Notes: a model not told the origin generated them from the letters alone. Shown: positions 47,338 through 56,570, counted from the first letter of the stretch. The stretch: DNA of 64,000 nt from an uncultured Oscillospiraceae bacterium (GCA_910579155.1 CAJTTS010000007.1:18003-82002); one strand, 5' to 3'. Translations and numbers: made by a program.

Positions 47338-49167
47338 TTACGCCCCCAACACCTTGGCCGCGTTCTCCTCCGCGAACTGCTTGCTGTACAGGTCGTGGTA
47401 ATAGCCCCGCTTTTTCAGCAGGGACAGATGGGTGCCCTGCTCCACGACCTTGCCGTCCCGGACCACCAGGATCAGGTCCGCCTTGCGGATGGTGGACAGG
47501 CGGTGGGCGATGAGGAAGGACGTGCGGTCCCGCAGCAGGTGGTCGATGGCGTTCTGGATATACTGCTCGGTCTGGGTGTCGATGGAGGAGGTGGCCTCGT
47601 CCAGCACAAAGATGCGCGGGTCGGCCAGCACCGCCCGGGCAAAAGAGATAAGCTGCTTCTCCCCGGTAGACAGGCGGTCGCCCTCCTCCCCCACGTCGCT
47701 GTCCCAGCCCTTGTCCAGCTTGGCCACCACCTGGTCCGCAGACACGGCCCTTGCCGCCGCCTCGATCTCCTCGTCGGCGGCGTCCAGCCGCCCGTAGCGG
47801 ATATTGTCCCGGATGGAGCCGGAGAACAGGTGGGGGCTTTGCAGCACGTAGCCGATGTTGGAGTGGAGCCAGAGCTGGCTGCGCTCCCGGTAATCCCGAC
47901 CGTCAATGAGAATCTGCCCCTCGGTAGGCTCGAAGAACCGGCAGGCCAGGTTTACCAGGGTGGACTTGCCCGCCCCCGTCTCCCCCACGATGGCCACGGT
48001 GGTGCCCGCCGGAATGCGCAGGTTGAAGTGCTCCAGCACGTTGTCGCCGCCGTCGGGATAGCGGAAGGTCACGTCCTTGAACTCGATCTCGCCGTTGAGG
48101 GGCTCCCAGTTCTCCCGCTTGGGGGAGAAGGCGTCGCCGTACTTCTCCACCACCTCGGGGGTGTCGGTGATCTGTGGCTCCTCCTCCAGCAGGCCGGTGA
48201 CCCGCTCAATGGACGCCTGGACGGCGATAAACTCCGCCAGACTGCCCGTCAGCCCCTGGATGGGCTCGAAGATATTCATGGCGTAGGTGATGAAGGTGGA
48301 CAGGGTGGCCAGCTCCAGCGCCTGGTCCACCGTCAGATACCCGCCCCGCAGCAGCACGATGGCCACCGTCAGGGTGGAGAAAAACAGCGTCAACGGGATA
48401 TACACCGCGTTGAGCCGGGCCGCCCGGACGCCGGAACGGTTCATCTCGGCCGTGAGCTCCTGGAACCGGTCGATGCTCCGGTCCTCGATGACCAGGGTTT
48501 TGGACGTCTTGGCGCCGGTGATGCCCTCGTTGAACGCGCCGGTGATTTTGGAGTTGATCTTGCGCACCTTGCGGTTCCAGTGGAGAATGCGGGGCTGAAA
48601 CCAGCTCGTCAGCACCACCACAAAGGGCACCACCAGCATAACCACCAGGGCCAGCCGCCAGTTGAGCGTAAACATAATGGCGAAGGAGCTGACCACATAA
48701 ATCAGCACATCCACCAGATCGTTCAGGCCCCAGGCCAGATTGCCGGCGATGCGGTTGGTGTCGTTGGTCACCCGGGTGAGGAGATAGCCCACCGGAGTGA
48801 CGTTGTAGAAGGACAGCGACAGTGTCTGCAAGTGTTCAAACAGGTCCTTCCGCAAATCCCGGCCCAGGTACATCTCAATATACATGGTCTGCCGGGTGCT
48901 GGTCACCACCATAAGGCTCAGCAGCAGGATAAGCAGCGCATAGCACACCGTAAAGGGAACCAGCCCCTCCAGGGTGCCCGCTCCGATAAAGTGACCGATG
49001 GCATAGAGCTGGAACAGCGGCAGCGCCGCGTCCACCAGGTCGGCGCAGGCGGTAAAGCCTATCATCTTAATATAGCGCCCCTTGAATCGGGCCAGAATAG
49101 GCATCAGCCGCTTCCAGATGGACCAGTCAAAGGATTTGGTATATTCTTTCTCGTCAAAAGCGGCCAT
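47338..49167 (-). CDS. ABC exporter half-transporter B (consensus Walker B Glu, variant signature)
   Basis: 609 residues: six-helix exporter domain (about 30-320) then a nucleotide-binding domain with Walker A GETGAGKSTLVNL, the signature written LSTGEKQL instead of LSGGQ, and Walker B FVLDEATSSID with the catalytic Glu. Partner of the half-transporter immediately upstream; the ATG overlaps its stop by one base. In heterodimeric exporters such as BmrCD, one ATP site pairs a variant signature with a Walker B lacking Glu, exactly as seen across this pair. Confidence 0.93.
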   Translation of the reverse strand: MAAFDEKEYTKSFDWSIWKRLMPILARFKGRYIKMIGFTACADLVDAALPLFQLYAIGHFIGAGTLEGLVPFTVCYALLILLLSLMVVTSTRQTMYIEMYLGRDLRKDLFEHLQTLSLSFYNVTPVGYLLTRVTNDTNRIAGNLAWGLNDLVDVLIYVVSSFAIMFTLNWRLALVVMLVVPFVVVLTSWFQPRILHWNRKVRKINSKITGAFNEGITGAKTSKTLVIEDRSIDRFQELTAEMNRSGVRAARLNAVYIPLTLFFSTLTVAIVLLRGGYLTVDQALELATLSTFITYAMNIFEPIQGLTGSLAEFIAVQASIERVTGLLEEEPQITDTPEVVEKYGDAFSPKRENWEPLNGEIEFKDVTFRYPDGGDNVLEHFNLRIPAGTTVAIVGETGAGKSTLVNLACRFFEPTEGQILIDGRDYRERSQLWLHSNIGYVLQSPHLFSGSIRDNIRYGRLDAADEEIEAAARAVSADQVVAKLDKGWDSDVGEEGDRLSTGEKQLISFARAVLADPRIFVLDEATSSIDTQTEQYIQNAIDHLLRDRTSFLIAHRLSTIRKADLILVVRDGKVVEQGTHLSLLKKRGYYHDLYSKQFAEENAAKVLGA

Positions 49168-51008
49168 TACGCCTCACTCCCCTCTTCCACCAGCGCGCGG
49201 TCGTCGCTGCTCATTTGAATGTCGTAAATCTCCTTATAGATGCCCGGGCGGGCGATCAATTCGGCGTGGGTACCCACGTCCGCCACCCGTCCCCCATCCA
49301 GCACCAGGATGCGGTCGGCCTGCATCAGGGTGGTCACCCGGTGGGAGATGAGGACGACGGTGGCCTGAGACATGCGCTCCTTCAGCGCCCCGCGGATTTT
49401 CGCGTCCGTCTCCGCGTCCACGGCGGACAGGGAGTCGTCGAACACCATGACCGGAGCTTTTTGCAGCAGCATCCGGGCAATGGCTACCCGCTGCTTCTGC
49501 CCGCCGGACAGCGTCACGCCCCGCTCGCCCACAATGGTTTCATAGCCGTTTTGCAGGTCCGCGATGGCCTCGTCCACGCAGGCGGTCTCCGCGCACCGGC
49601 GCAGCTCCCCGTCCGTGGCGTCGGGCCGGGTGGCGGCGATGTTCTCCCGGATGGTCTGGGAAAACAGGAAGGGCTCCTGGAGCACCAGGCCGATCTGCCG
49701 GCGCAAGTCCTCCCGGCGTATGTCCCGGATGTCCACCCCGCCGATGGTGACGGTCCCCTGGCCCTCCTCCAGGTCATAGAGGCGGTCCAGCAGGTGGACC
49801 AAGGTGGATTTGCCCGAGCCCGTCCCCCCCAGGATGGCGAAGGTGCTCCCCCAGGGAATGGTGAAGGACACATCCCGGAGAACCTCCTGGCCCTCGTAAC
49901 CAAAGGTCACGTGGTCGAACACGATGTCGCCGTTCAGCTTTACGTTTTTCGCCCCGGGCCGGTCGGACTCCTCGGCGGCGTTCAGGATATAGCCCACCCG
50001 GTCCATGGACACCCCGGCCTTGCTCATCTCGGACAGCACTCGGCCCAGGGAGCGCACCGGCCAGGCCATGGCGCTGTTATAGATGATAAACGCCTGGAAA
50101 TCGCCCAGGGTGATGCTGCCGTTCACCGCCGCCACCGTCCCGGCCACGATAACCGCCATGATCTGGAGGCACACCAGCAGCACGCCGGAGGCCCAGTACA
50201 CGCTGAGTACACGCCCCAGCTCCACCCAGAGCTCGGAGAAACGGTCGTTCTTCCGGGCGAACCGGTCGATCTCAAACCGCTCCCGGCCAAAGGCCCGCAC
50301 CACCCGCACACCGGTCAGGTTCTCCTGGGCGCAGGTGGTCATCTCCCCCTCCGCCTCGTCGGCCACCAGGAACCGGGCGGAAATCTTGCCGTAAAACACC
50401 CCGGAGGCCAGCCCCGTCACCGGGATAAATGCCAGCGGCACCAGGGCCAACCGCCAGTTCATGGACAGCATGATGCCAGTATACAGCACGATGAGGAACA
50501 CCGTGCGCAGCACCTCCATGAGCTGGTTGCATACGAAGGTGCGAATCACTTCCACGTCGGAGGTACACCGCTGTATGATGTCCCCGGTGGAGTGGGCAGT
50601 GTGCCAGTCAAAGCCCAGGCGCTGGATGTGGCCGTACAGGTTGTCCCGGAGCCGCTTGACGAACCCCTCGGAGGCCTTGGCGCTGTTGATTCGCATCCCA
50701 TAGATGCACACGCCCCGCACCGCGGCCAGCACAACCACCGCCCCCGCCGCCGCCCACAGCGCGGCCCTGGGGTCCGCCCGGAGCTTGTCCAGGGGCAGCA
50801 CCGCCGCCAGGATGCCGGGCAGGTCTGGCTCACGGCTCCCCAGCACCGAGTCCACAGTGACGCTGATGACCTGGGGGATGACGGCGTTACAGACGGTATT
50901 CAGCCAGGCCAGCGCAATCGCCCCGGCGAAGAAGCCCCATATCCCACGCAGATGGCGGAGGACCAGGCCGACTTTTTCCCGCCGGGACAGCTTGGTCTTT
51001 GGTTCCAT
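49167..51008 (-). CDS. ABC exporter half-transporter A (non-catalytic Walker B Asp)
   Basis: 613 residues. Six-helix exporter domain, then a nucleotide-binding domain with [14 protein letters not shown], a consensus signature [17 protein letters not shown], and Walker [12 protein letters not shown], where Asp replaces the catalytic Glu. Together with the next gene it forms a heterodimeric multidrug-type exporter with one degenerate ATP site. The ATG at 51008 is 7 bases after AGGAG. The 354-base upstream region carries a promoter, a leader ORF and an intrinsic terminator. Confidence 0.93.
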   Translation of the reverse strand: MEPKTKLSRREKVGLVLRHLRGIWGFFAGAIALAWLNTVCNAVIPQVISVTVDSVLGSREPDLPGILAAVLPLDKLRADPRAALWAAAGAVVVLAAVRGVCIYGMRINSAKASEGFVKRLRDNLYGHIQRLGFDWHTAHSTGDIIQRCTSDVEVIRTFVCNQLMEVLRTVFLIVLYTGIMLSMNWRLALVPLAFIPVTGLASGVFYGKISARFLVADEAEGEMTTCAQENLTGVRVVRAFGRERFEIDRFARKNDRFSELWVELGRVLSVYWASGVLLVCLQIMAVIVAGTVAAVNGSITLGDFQAFIIYNSAMAWPVRSLGRVLSEMSKAGVSMDRVGYILNAAEESDRPGAKNVKLNGDIVFDHVTFGYEGQEVLRDVSFTIPWGSTFAILGGTGSGKSTLVHLLDRLYDLEEGQGTVTIGGVDIRDIRREDLRRQIGLVLQEPFLFSQTIRENIAATRPDATDGELRRCAETACVDEAIADLQNGYETIVGERGVTLSGGQKQRVAIARMLLQKAPVMVFDDSLSAVDAETDAKIRGALKERMSQATVVLISHRVTTLMQADRILVLDGGRVADVGTHAELIARPGIYKEIYDIQMSSDDRALVEEGSEA

Positions 51009-51044
51009 ACACATTCTCCTCTCTCAATCAGGTCTGACAGACGC

Positions 51045-51075
51045 AAAAAGGCGCCCCTCTGGACAGAGGGACGCC
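51045..51075 (-). terminator. Intrinsic terminator between leader ORF and ABC exporter genes (attenuator)
   Basis: On the minus strand an 11-bp stem (51065-51075 with 51050-51060, one G-U pair) with a 4-base loop is followed by TTTTT (51045-51049). It lies 37 bases before the ATG of the exporter gene and 39 bases after the leader ORF stop, so read-through is needed for expression. Confidence 0.8.
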
Positions 51076-51113
51076 ACGCGCAAATATGGTAACGTTGGGG
51101 AGAACGGGCAAGC

Positions 51114-51203
51114 CTATTCCACCCCAAAGGCGCGCGAAAGTCCCAAGAGTCCCATGCTCTTGCCATTCTCAAACTTAATTGCAAACAATACGGTGTTTAG
51201 CAT
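51114..51203 (-). CDS. Candidate 29-residue leader peptide of the ABC exporter operon
   Basis: ATG at 51203, stop at 51114; the peptide runs MLNTVLFAIKFENGKSMGLL and ends GLSRAFGVE. A strong ribosome site (AAAGGAGG) lies 8 bases before the ATG. The segment overlapping that site pairs perfectly over 10 bp with the end of the ORF (51205-51214 with 51128-51137), so ribosome position would decide which structures form. It sits between a consensus promoter (51243-51271) and a terminator (51045-51075). B. subtilis bmrCD is controlled by a leader ORF (bmrB) in the same position. The peptide itself matches nothing I recognise. Confidence 0.7.
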   Translation of the reverse strand: MLNTVLFAIKFENGKSMGLLGLSRAFGVE

Positions 51204-51242
51204 GTCGCGCGCCTCCTTTCATCGTAATCTTAAGTCTCGCCC

Positions 51243-51284
51243 AGTATATTCCCTTTCTGCGGGTTTGTCAACCCCCATTGGGGG
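51243..51284 (-). promoter_or_regulatory. Promoter of the ABC exporter operon with adjacent palindrome
   Basis: Minus strand: perfect TTGACA (51266-51271), a 17-base spacer, TATACT (51243-51248). Directly upstream of the -35 lies CCCCCATTGGGGG (51272-51284), an inverted repeat with a 3-base centre that could be an operator. Confidence 0.8.
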
Positions 51285-51362
51285 AAAAGTTTTGACACTT
51301 TTTCGCTTCAAAGCAGGAAATGGCGGGAAGGGCCTCCCCTCCCCGCCGTTGTTCCGGGCAGC

Positions 51363-52697
51363 TCAGCCGCCCAGCCTTTCGCCCACAACGGCCATCTGCT
51401 CCGGGGTGGGCTCCCAGTCGAAGTCGATCTCCACGATGCAGCCCGGGTAGCACAGCAGGTACTTGTTTTGCGCCCCCGTGTTCTGGTAAAAGTGCCTGTA
51501 CGCCTCTGCCGCACCCCAGGGGGCGGGATCGACGGGCTCGTAATACCCCTTCCATCCCTCCGGGACCCCGTCGTTCTCCTTGCCCAGCAGGTCATCCCTG
51601 CACAGGGCGTAGAGGAAGGACGCCTTTACCGTGATGACGCTGTAGGCAATCCCCGGCATAGCCACCATATCCGGCAAATGCCTGGGATACTGGTGCGCCT
51701 GATAGCGGACCAAGAACGGGGACCGCGAAACCTCTTGCACCTGGACATACTCGCCGCCCGCCTCCGTCAGATTCGCCACCGTCAGGGGCAAATTGTCGTT
51801 GCGGGACGAATCCCATCCCCCGGCGCCGGTGCGCAGGAGGGCAACTGTCCCCAGCACCACCACCAGCAGAGGCAGGACGATGCAGAGCGTAAAGGTAACC
51901 ACCCGGTTGGTTCCCGCCGGCACTTTTTTCCGCTTGAGCCATTCCCTGACGCCACAGACCACAAAGATCGACACAAATGTGCAGATCACCGACAGCACGG
52001 CATTGGCGGCAAGGGCGCCGCCCATATAGGACAGGCCCCAGGCAAATCCGGCCACTACCACAAACAGCAGCGCCTTTTGAACGCCGGGGTAGCTTTTGGT
52101 GTCCAGAAATTCCCCCTGCTCCGCCGCCTTCCGCGCCCTGCTCCGCCAGAGATAGTAGGCGGCAATATCTCCCACAGTCAGCAGGATCAGGATGGGCCAG
52201 CACAACATGCTGAACAGGGAAAGGGCGTTGGACAGCACCAAGATGGGGTTGTTTTTCAACTGGTAGGCAAACATACCGCCGTTCATCAGCGCCACCCCCA
52301 GCAGCAGGAACTGGGAAAACAGATACCCCTTTTTCGCCGACTGGTGGATGGCGTCCATCTCTAACATCGGGTCGGTCTCGATGGGGACGGGGTTTTCCTG
52401 TTCGTTGTAGAACACCTGCATCTGGGCGGAGGCCGCCGCCAGCGTCCAGCCGGTGTGCTCACAGAAGTCGTAAAAGGTCCGCTGCCCCTCCGGGGGCTCC
52501 GGGTCGAACTGGGACGCCTGGGGAAAGTAGCACACGGAGAAGGTCAGCGCTTTCGGCTCAATCCGGCGGTAGGTCCACAAGAACGGGCCGACCTTTTCCA
52601 ACAGCCAGCCCTGCTCCGCCATATGCTTCAAGTGGGTTTCAATGCCGGTGTGGTCGTAAAATGTGAAGGTCTCAAATCTTCGTTTTTTGTCTTTCAT
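51363..52697 (-). CDS. DUF2812 domain membrane protein
   Basis: 444 residues. The N-terminal cytoplasmic region (KRRFETFTFYDHTGIETHLK, AEQGWLLEKV) is typical of DUF2812, a domain paired with PadR regulators in Firmicutes. Then come about six membrane helices (about 145-340) and a C-terminal extracytoplasmic or cytoplasmic domain. Start at 52697 with GAGGAG 8 bases upstream; it begins five bases after the PadR stop, so the two genes form one operon. Function unknown. Confidence 0.88.
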   Translation of the reverse strand: MKDKKRRFETFTFYDHTGIETHLKHMAEQGWLLEKVGPFLWTYRRIEPKALTFSVCYFPQASQFDPEPPEGQRTFYDFCEHTGWTLAAASAQMQVFYNEQENPVPIETDPMLEMDAIHQSAKKGYLFSQFLLLGVALMNGGMFAYQLKNNPILVLSNALSLFSMLCWPILILLTVGDIAAYYLWRSRARKAAEQGEFLDTKSYPGVQKALLFVVVAGFAWGLSYMGGALAANAVLSVICTFVSIFVVCGVREWLKRKKVPAGTNRVVTFTLCIVLPLLVVVLGTVALLRTGAGGWDSSRNDNLPLTVANLTEAGGEYVQVQEVSRSPFLVRYQAHQYPRHLPDMVAMPGIAYSVITVKASFLYALCRDDLLGKENDGVPEGWKGYYEPVDPAPWGAAEAYRHFYQNTGAQNKYLLCYPGCIVEIDFDWEPTPEQMAVVGERLGG

Positions 52698-52702
52698 CGG
52701 TG

Positions 52703-53017
52703 TCACTCCTCTCCCATCCAGCGGCGGTAGTCCTCCGCCTGGGCCCGGATGCGCCCATATTCCCGGTCCAGCATCTCTTTTCCCCGGTCCGTCAGAACAT
52801 AGCTGCGCTTGCGCCCCTCCACCCTGGTCACCCGGATCATGCCCTCCTGGCAGAACTGCTCCAGCAGGTTGTACAGCGTGCCCGAGCCCACGTTCACCCT
52901 CCCCTGGGTCATGGCGGGCACCCGGTCCAGAATGTCCATCCCGCAGCACTCCTCCCGCAGGCACAGCAGGACGTAAAACATCTGCTCCGTCAGCGTCTGG
53001 AATTTTGCTCTCGGCAT
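52703..53017 (-). CDS. PadR-family transcriptional regulator
   Basis: 104 residues, a winged helix with the PadR pattern LTEQMFYVLLCLREECCGMD, SGTLYNLLEQFCQEGMI and the wing RKRSYVLTDRGKEML. Probably represses its own operon with the DUF2812 gene: three identical 13-bp palindromes lie upstream (53034-53113), one inside the promoter spacer. GGGGG at -13 is the ribosome site. Confidence 0.93.
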   Translation of the reverse strand: MPRAKFQTLTEQMFYVLLCLREECCGMDILDRVPAMTQGRVNVGSGTLYNLLEQFCQEGMIRVTRVEGRKRSYVLTDRGKEMLDREYGRIRAQAEDYRRWMGEE

Positions 53018-53033
53018 GCCTCACACCCCCTTT

Positions 53034-53046
53034 CTCGAATATCGAG
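53034..53046. promoter_or_regulatory. PadR operator O1
   Basis: CTCGAATATCGAG, an inverted repeat of CTCGA around ATA. Lies between the promoter start region and the PadR ATG, within the transcribed leader. Confidence 0.75.
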
Positions 53047-53067
53047 ATTACCCGGCAAAAAATGAAT

Positions 53068-53080
53068 CTCGAATATCGAG
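53068..53080. promoter_or_regulatory. PadR operator O2
   Basis: Identical to O1 and 34 bases from it, close to three helical turns, so bound dimers could interact. Lies just downstream of the transcription start. Confidence 0.75.
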
Positions 53081-53092
53081 TTCTGTACTCCC

Positions 53093-53121
53093 ATTATAAT
53101 CTCGAATATCGAGTTTGTCAA
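53093..53121 (-). promoter_or_regulatory. Promoter of the PadR-DUF2812 operon containing operator O3
   Basis: Minus strand: TTGACA (53116-53121), a 17-base spacer, TATAAT (53093-53098); both hexamers are perfect. The third copy of the 13-bp operator (53101-53113) fills the spacer, so bound PadR would block RNA polymerase. Centre-to-centre spacing to O2 is 33 bases. Confidence 0.9.
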
Positions 53122-53130
53122 GCCCCGGCG

Positions 53131-53169
53131 TAAAAAAAGCGCCGCCAGGGAAATTTCCCTGGCGGCGCT
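53131..53169 (-). terminator. Intrinsic terminator of the hprK-glmS-ogt operon
   Basis: Perfect palindrome (53138-53169) followed on the minus strand by TTTTTTTA. Eleven bases beyond the ogt stop. Confidence 0.93.
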
Positions 53170-53179
53170 GGTCTATCTC

Positions 53180-53665
53180 TCACCGTGCGGCCGTCTGCCG
53201 GCCGCTCTCCAACTCCAGCAGCCACCGCTTGACCTCCAAGCCGCAGGCAAAGCCGGTGAGGGCCCCGTTTTTTCCCACCACCCGATGACAGGGGGTGAAA
53301 ATCAGCAGCGGATTGTCGTGGTTCGCCATCCCCACCGCCCTTGCAGCCCTGGGGCGGCCCACTGCGACGGCGATTTCTCCATAGGTCCGGGTCCGGCCAT
53401 AGGGGATGGCCCGCAGGGCCTCCCACACCGCCTGTTGGAAATCCGTCCCGTGGGGGGACAGTGGCACCGTAAACGCCGTCCGCTTCCCCGCAAAATATTC
53501 GTCCAGCTCCGCCGCCGCTTGACGGGTCAGCGGGGTCTCCCCTTCCGGGATACCGGACTCCGCCCCCTCCTCCCGGAGGAACACCCGGCTCAGGCCCTGC
53601 CCGTCGTCCATCAGGCCCAAAGCGCCGATGGGGTACTCCCGGTACAGCGCCGGTCCCAATTCCAT
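53180..53665 (-). CDS. ogt: Methylated-DNA--protein-cysteine methyltransferase
   Basis: 161-residue O6-alkylguanine-DNA alkyltransferase that repairs alkylated guanine by suicide transfer to Cys. Active site FTPCHRVVGKNG with the acceptor Cys; GTDFQQAVWEALRAIPYGRT is the helix-turn-helix region. Start at 53665 with GGAGGAG upstream. Third gene of the hprK-glmS-ogt transcript. Confidence 0.95.
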   Translation of the reverse strand: MELGPALYREYPIGALGLMDDGQGLSRVFLREEGAESGIPEGETPLTRQAAAELDEYFAGKRTAFTVPLSPHGTDFQQAVWEALRAIPYGRTRTYGEIAVAVGRPRAARAVGMANHDNPLLIFTPCHRVVGKNGALTGFACGLEVKRWLLELESGRQTAAR

Positions 53666-53679
53666 AAAATCTCCTCCGT

Positions 53680-55509
53680 CTATTCCACCGTCACCGATTT
53701 GGCCAGGTTCCGGGGCTTGTCGATGTCGCATCCCCGCATGAGGGCAATATAGTATGCCAGCAATTGCAGCGGCGCCACCCCCAGGGAGGGCAACAGCAGC
53801 TCGTCGGTGTCCGGGATGGCGAAGAGGCCGTTGGCCACCTTGGCCATCTCGGACACGTGCCCCTGGGTGGTGAGGGCCAGCACGTCCGCCCCCCGGCTCT
53901 TCACCTCCACCACGTTGCTCATGGCCTTCTCGAACAGCTTGGCATAGGTGGCCACCGCCACCACCAAGGTGCCGTCCTCGATGAGGGAAATGGTGCCGTG
54001 CTTCAGCTCGCCGGAGGCGTAAGCCTCCGAGTGGATGTACGAAATCTCCTTCAGCTTCAGCGACCCCTCCAGCCCCAGGGCGTAATCCACATTGCGGCCG
54101 ATGTAGAAAATGGATTCGTGGTTGAAATACTGGGAGGCGTAATACTGGATGGCCTCCCGCTGCTCCAGCACCTGCTCCAGCTTGGATGGCAGCACCAGCA
54201 GCTCCTGCACCGCCGCGTGGTAGCGCTCCTCGCTCACCGTGCCCAGCCGACGGGCCAGGTACAGCCCCAGCAGGTCCAGCACCGCCAACTGAGTGGAGTA
54301 CGCCTTCGTGGTGGCCACGGCGATCTCCGGCCCCGCCCAGGTATACAGCACCTCGTCCGACTCCCGGGCGATGGAGGAGCCCACCACGTTGACGATGGAG
54401 AGAATCTTGCCCCCCAGCTTCTTGGCCTCCCGCAGGGCGGCCATGGTGTCCAGCGTCTCGCCGGACTGGCTGATCACCACCACCAAAGTGCGCCCGTTGA
54501 CAATGGGCTCCATATACCGGAACTCGGAGGCCAGCGTCACCTCTACCGGCAGCCGCAGCAGGCGCTCCAGGTTGTACTTGCCCACCATGCCCACATGGTA
54601 GGACGACCCGCAGGCCACCACATACAGCCGTTCGATGTTTTGGATGAACGCATCACTCAGGGAGAAGTCGGTCAGTACCACCTCACCGTCCTTGAGGCGG
54701 GGAAAGATGGCGCGGCGCAGGGCCTCGGGCTGCTCCATGATCTCCTTGAACATGAAGTGCTCATAGCCGCCCTTCTCCGCCGCGTCGATCTCCCAATCCA
54801 CGTGGGAGACCTCCTTCTCCACCGGCTGGAGCAGGTGGTTGTAGCACGCGACCCCCTCCCGGGTGAGCACCGCCAGCTCCCCGTCCTCCATGTAGATGAC
54901 TTCCCGGGTGTGCTTGATGATGGCTGTGACATCGGAGGCCAGGAAGTTGAAGCCCTCCCCCAGCCCCAAAATCAGCGGGCTGTCCTTGCGCACAGCAATC
55001 AGCTTCTCCGGCTCGTCGGCGCAGATAATGCCCAGGGCATAGGCCCCCTCGATGCGGTGGAGCACCCGGCCCACAGCCTTGAGGATGTCCCCCTCGTAAA
55101 AATATTCGATGAGCTGGGCCACCACCTCGGTGTCTGTCTCAGAGGCGAAGGGCACGCCCTGGTCGATCAAAAACTGTTTGAGCTGGGCGTAATTCTCGAT
55201 GATGCCGTTGTGTACCACCGCGATGCGCCCGCTGCGGCTGACCTGGGGGTGGGAATTCACGTCCGATGGCGCGCCGTGAGTGGCCCACCGGGTGTGGCCC
55301 ACGCCCATGGTGCCGTGGATAGCCGCGCCGCCCTGGATCATGTCCGACAGCACCCGCAGACGGCCCTTGGCCTTGGCCACCTCCAGCTTTTCGCCGTCAA
55401 ATACGGCCACGCCCGCCGAATCGTACCCCCGGTACTCCAACCGGCTCAGGCCGTCCAGCAGGATGGGCGCGGCCTCTTCGCCCCCTACAAATCCTACGAT
55501 ACCACACAT
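53680..55509 (-). CDS. glmS: Glutamine--fructose-6-phosphate aminotransferase
   Basis: Makes glucosamine-6-phosphate from fructose-6-phosphate and glutamine, the first step to UDP-GlcNAc and peptidoglycan. 609 residues. The N-terminal nucleophile Cys follows the initiator Met (MCGIVGFVGG); GHTRWATHG is in the glutaminase domain; two SIS domains carry VVVISQSGETLDT. The C-terminal KSVTVE is normal. A glmS ribozyme would need more room than the 18 bases between hprK and glmS, so none is expected. Confidence 0.97.
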   Translation of the reverse strand: MCGIVGFVGGEEAAPILLDGLSRLEYRGYDSAGVAVFDGEKLEVAKAKGRLRVLSDMIQGGAAIHGTMGVGHTRWATHGAPSDVNSHPQVSRSGRIAVVHNGIIENYAQLKQFLIDQGVPFASETDTEVVAQLIEYFYEGDILKAVGRVLHRIEGAYALGIICADEPEKLIAVRKDSPLILGLGEGFNFLASDVTAIIKHTREVIYMEDGELAVLTREGVACYNHLLQPVEKEVSHVDWEIDAAEKGGYEHFMFKEIMEQPEALRRAIFPRLKDGEVVLTDFSLSDAFIQNIERLYVVACGSSYHVGMVGKYNLERLLRLPVEVTLASEFRYMEPIVNGRTLVVVISQSGETLDTMAALREAKKLGGKILSIVNVVGSSIARESDEVLYTWAGPEIAVATTKAYSTQLAVLDLLGLYLARRLGTVSEERYHAAVQELLVLPSKLEQVLEQREAIQYYASQYFNHESIFYIGRNVDYALGLEGSLKLKEISYIHSEAYASGELKHGTISLIEDGTLVVAVATYAKLFEKAMSNVVEVKSRGADVLALTTQGHVSEMAKVANGLFAIPDTDELLLPSLGVAPLQLLAYYIALMRGCDIDKPRNLAKSVTVE

Positions 55510-55527
55510 TTTGAATCAATCCTTCCC

Positions 55528-56481
55528 TTACTGGGGATTCAACTCCAGATATTGCCGGTCGATGTGGCTGTCCACTTGCCGGGAGAACTCCAGCGCGTCG
55601 TTGTAGCCCATCTTTTTGTTTCGGTTGTTCATGGCGGCTACCTCAATGATGACGGCCAGATTCCGACCCGGCTTCACCGGAATGAGCAGGGTCGGAATAC
55701 GCACGTCCAGCAGGGTGGTGAAGTGCTCGTCCGCGCCCAGGCGGTCGTATAGCTTGCCGTCCTGCCAGGTCTCCAGCTCGATCATCATGTCGATGGCGCT
55801 GTCAAATTTGACGGCAGACATACCGAACAGCCGCTGCACGTCCACCACGCCGATGCCCCGCAGCTCAATATAATGCCGGATCAGCTCCGGCGCGGTGCCC
55901 ACCAGACCGCCTTTGGGGTCCCGCCGGATCTCCACCGCGTCGTCGGCGATGAGGCGGTGGCCGCGCTTGACCAGCTCGATGGCGGTCTCGCTTTTGCCCA
56001 CGCCGGACTCCCCGGCCAGCAGCACACCCTCGCCGTACACCTCCATCAACACGCCGTGGCGGGTGATGGTGGGGGACAGCGCCGTGCGCAGGTAGGCGAT
56101 CATGGTGCTCATGATGTTGGCCGTGTTCTCCTGGGTGCTCAAGATCACCTGGTCGTGCTTTTTCGCCATCTCCATACACTCCGGATAGGGCTTTAACCCC
56201 CGGGCGAAGATGACCGCCGGGGTGTGATAGGAGAACAGCGTGTCGAATACCGCCGCCCGTTTCTCCGGGGAGATACCCTCCAAATAGGAGATTTCCACCA
56301 GACCCAGAAGCTGCATCCGCTCCTTGTCGAAGTAGTCAAAAAATCCGGTGAGCTGGAGGCCGGGCCGGTTCACATCCTCAATGGTGATCAGCCGCTCCCG
56401 GTAGCCCTCCGGGCCGTACAGTACGTCCAGATGAAAATTGTCGATGATGACGCCCAGCTTGATGCCCGTCTTGCTCGCCAC
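55528..56481 (-). CDS. hprK: HPr kinase/phosphorylase
   Basis: Bifunctional enzyme that phosphorylates HPr on Ser46 and reverses it, the core sensor of carbon catabolite control in Firmicutes. 317 residues. Walker A GESGVGKSETAIELVKRGH and the family signature ELRGIGVVDVQRLFG are present. A GTG start at 56481 gives the family length and has AAAGGGAG 10 bases upstream; longer frames lack a ribosome site. It is followed by glmS after 18 bases. Confidence 0.93.
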   Translation of the reverse strand: MASKTGIKLGVIIDNFHLDVLYGPEGYRERLITIEDVNRPGLQLTGFFDYFDKERMQLLGLVEISYLEGISPEKRAAVFDTLFSYHTPAVIFARGLKPYPECMEMAKKHDQVILSTQENTANIMSTMIAYLRTALSPTITRHGVLMEVYGEGVLLAGESGVGKSETAIELVKRGHRLIADDAVEIRRDPKGGLVGTAPELIRHYIELRGIGVVDVQRLFGMSAVKFDSAIDMMIELETWQDGKLYDRLGADEHFTTLLDVRIPTLLIPVKPGRNLAVIIEVAAMNNRNKKMGYNDALEFSRQVDSHIDRQYLELNPQ

Positions 56482-56518
56482 TGCGGTCACACTCCCTTTC
56501 ACAATATATTCGACTTCT

Positions 56519-56524
56519 ATTCTA
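56519..56524 (-). promoter_or_regulatory. Extended -10 element for hprK
   Basis: Minus strand TGGTAGAAT gives an extended -10 (TGnTAGAAT). The -35 position is a T-run. It lies about 40 bases upstream of the hprK start and is divergent from rpmB. Confidence 0.45.
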
Positions 56525-56570
56525 CCACATACCCACCCCGAAAAAAATAGCAGATTCATCAAATTCATAC

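Noticed and set aside
55510..55527. glmS ribozyme upstream of glmS.
   Set aside because: Only 18 bases separate hprK and glmS, too short for the ribozyme.
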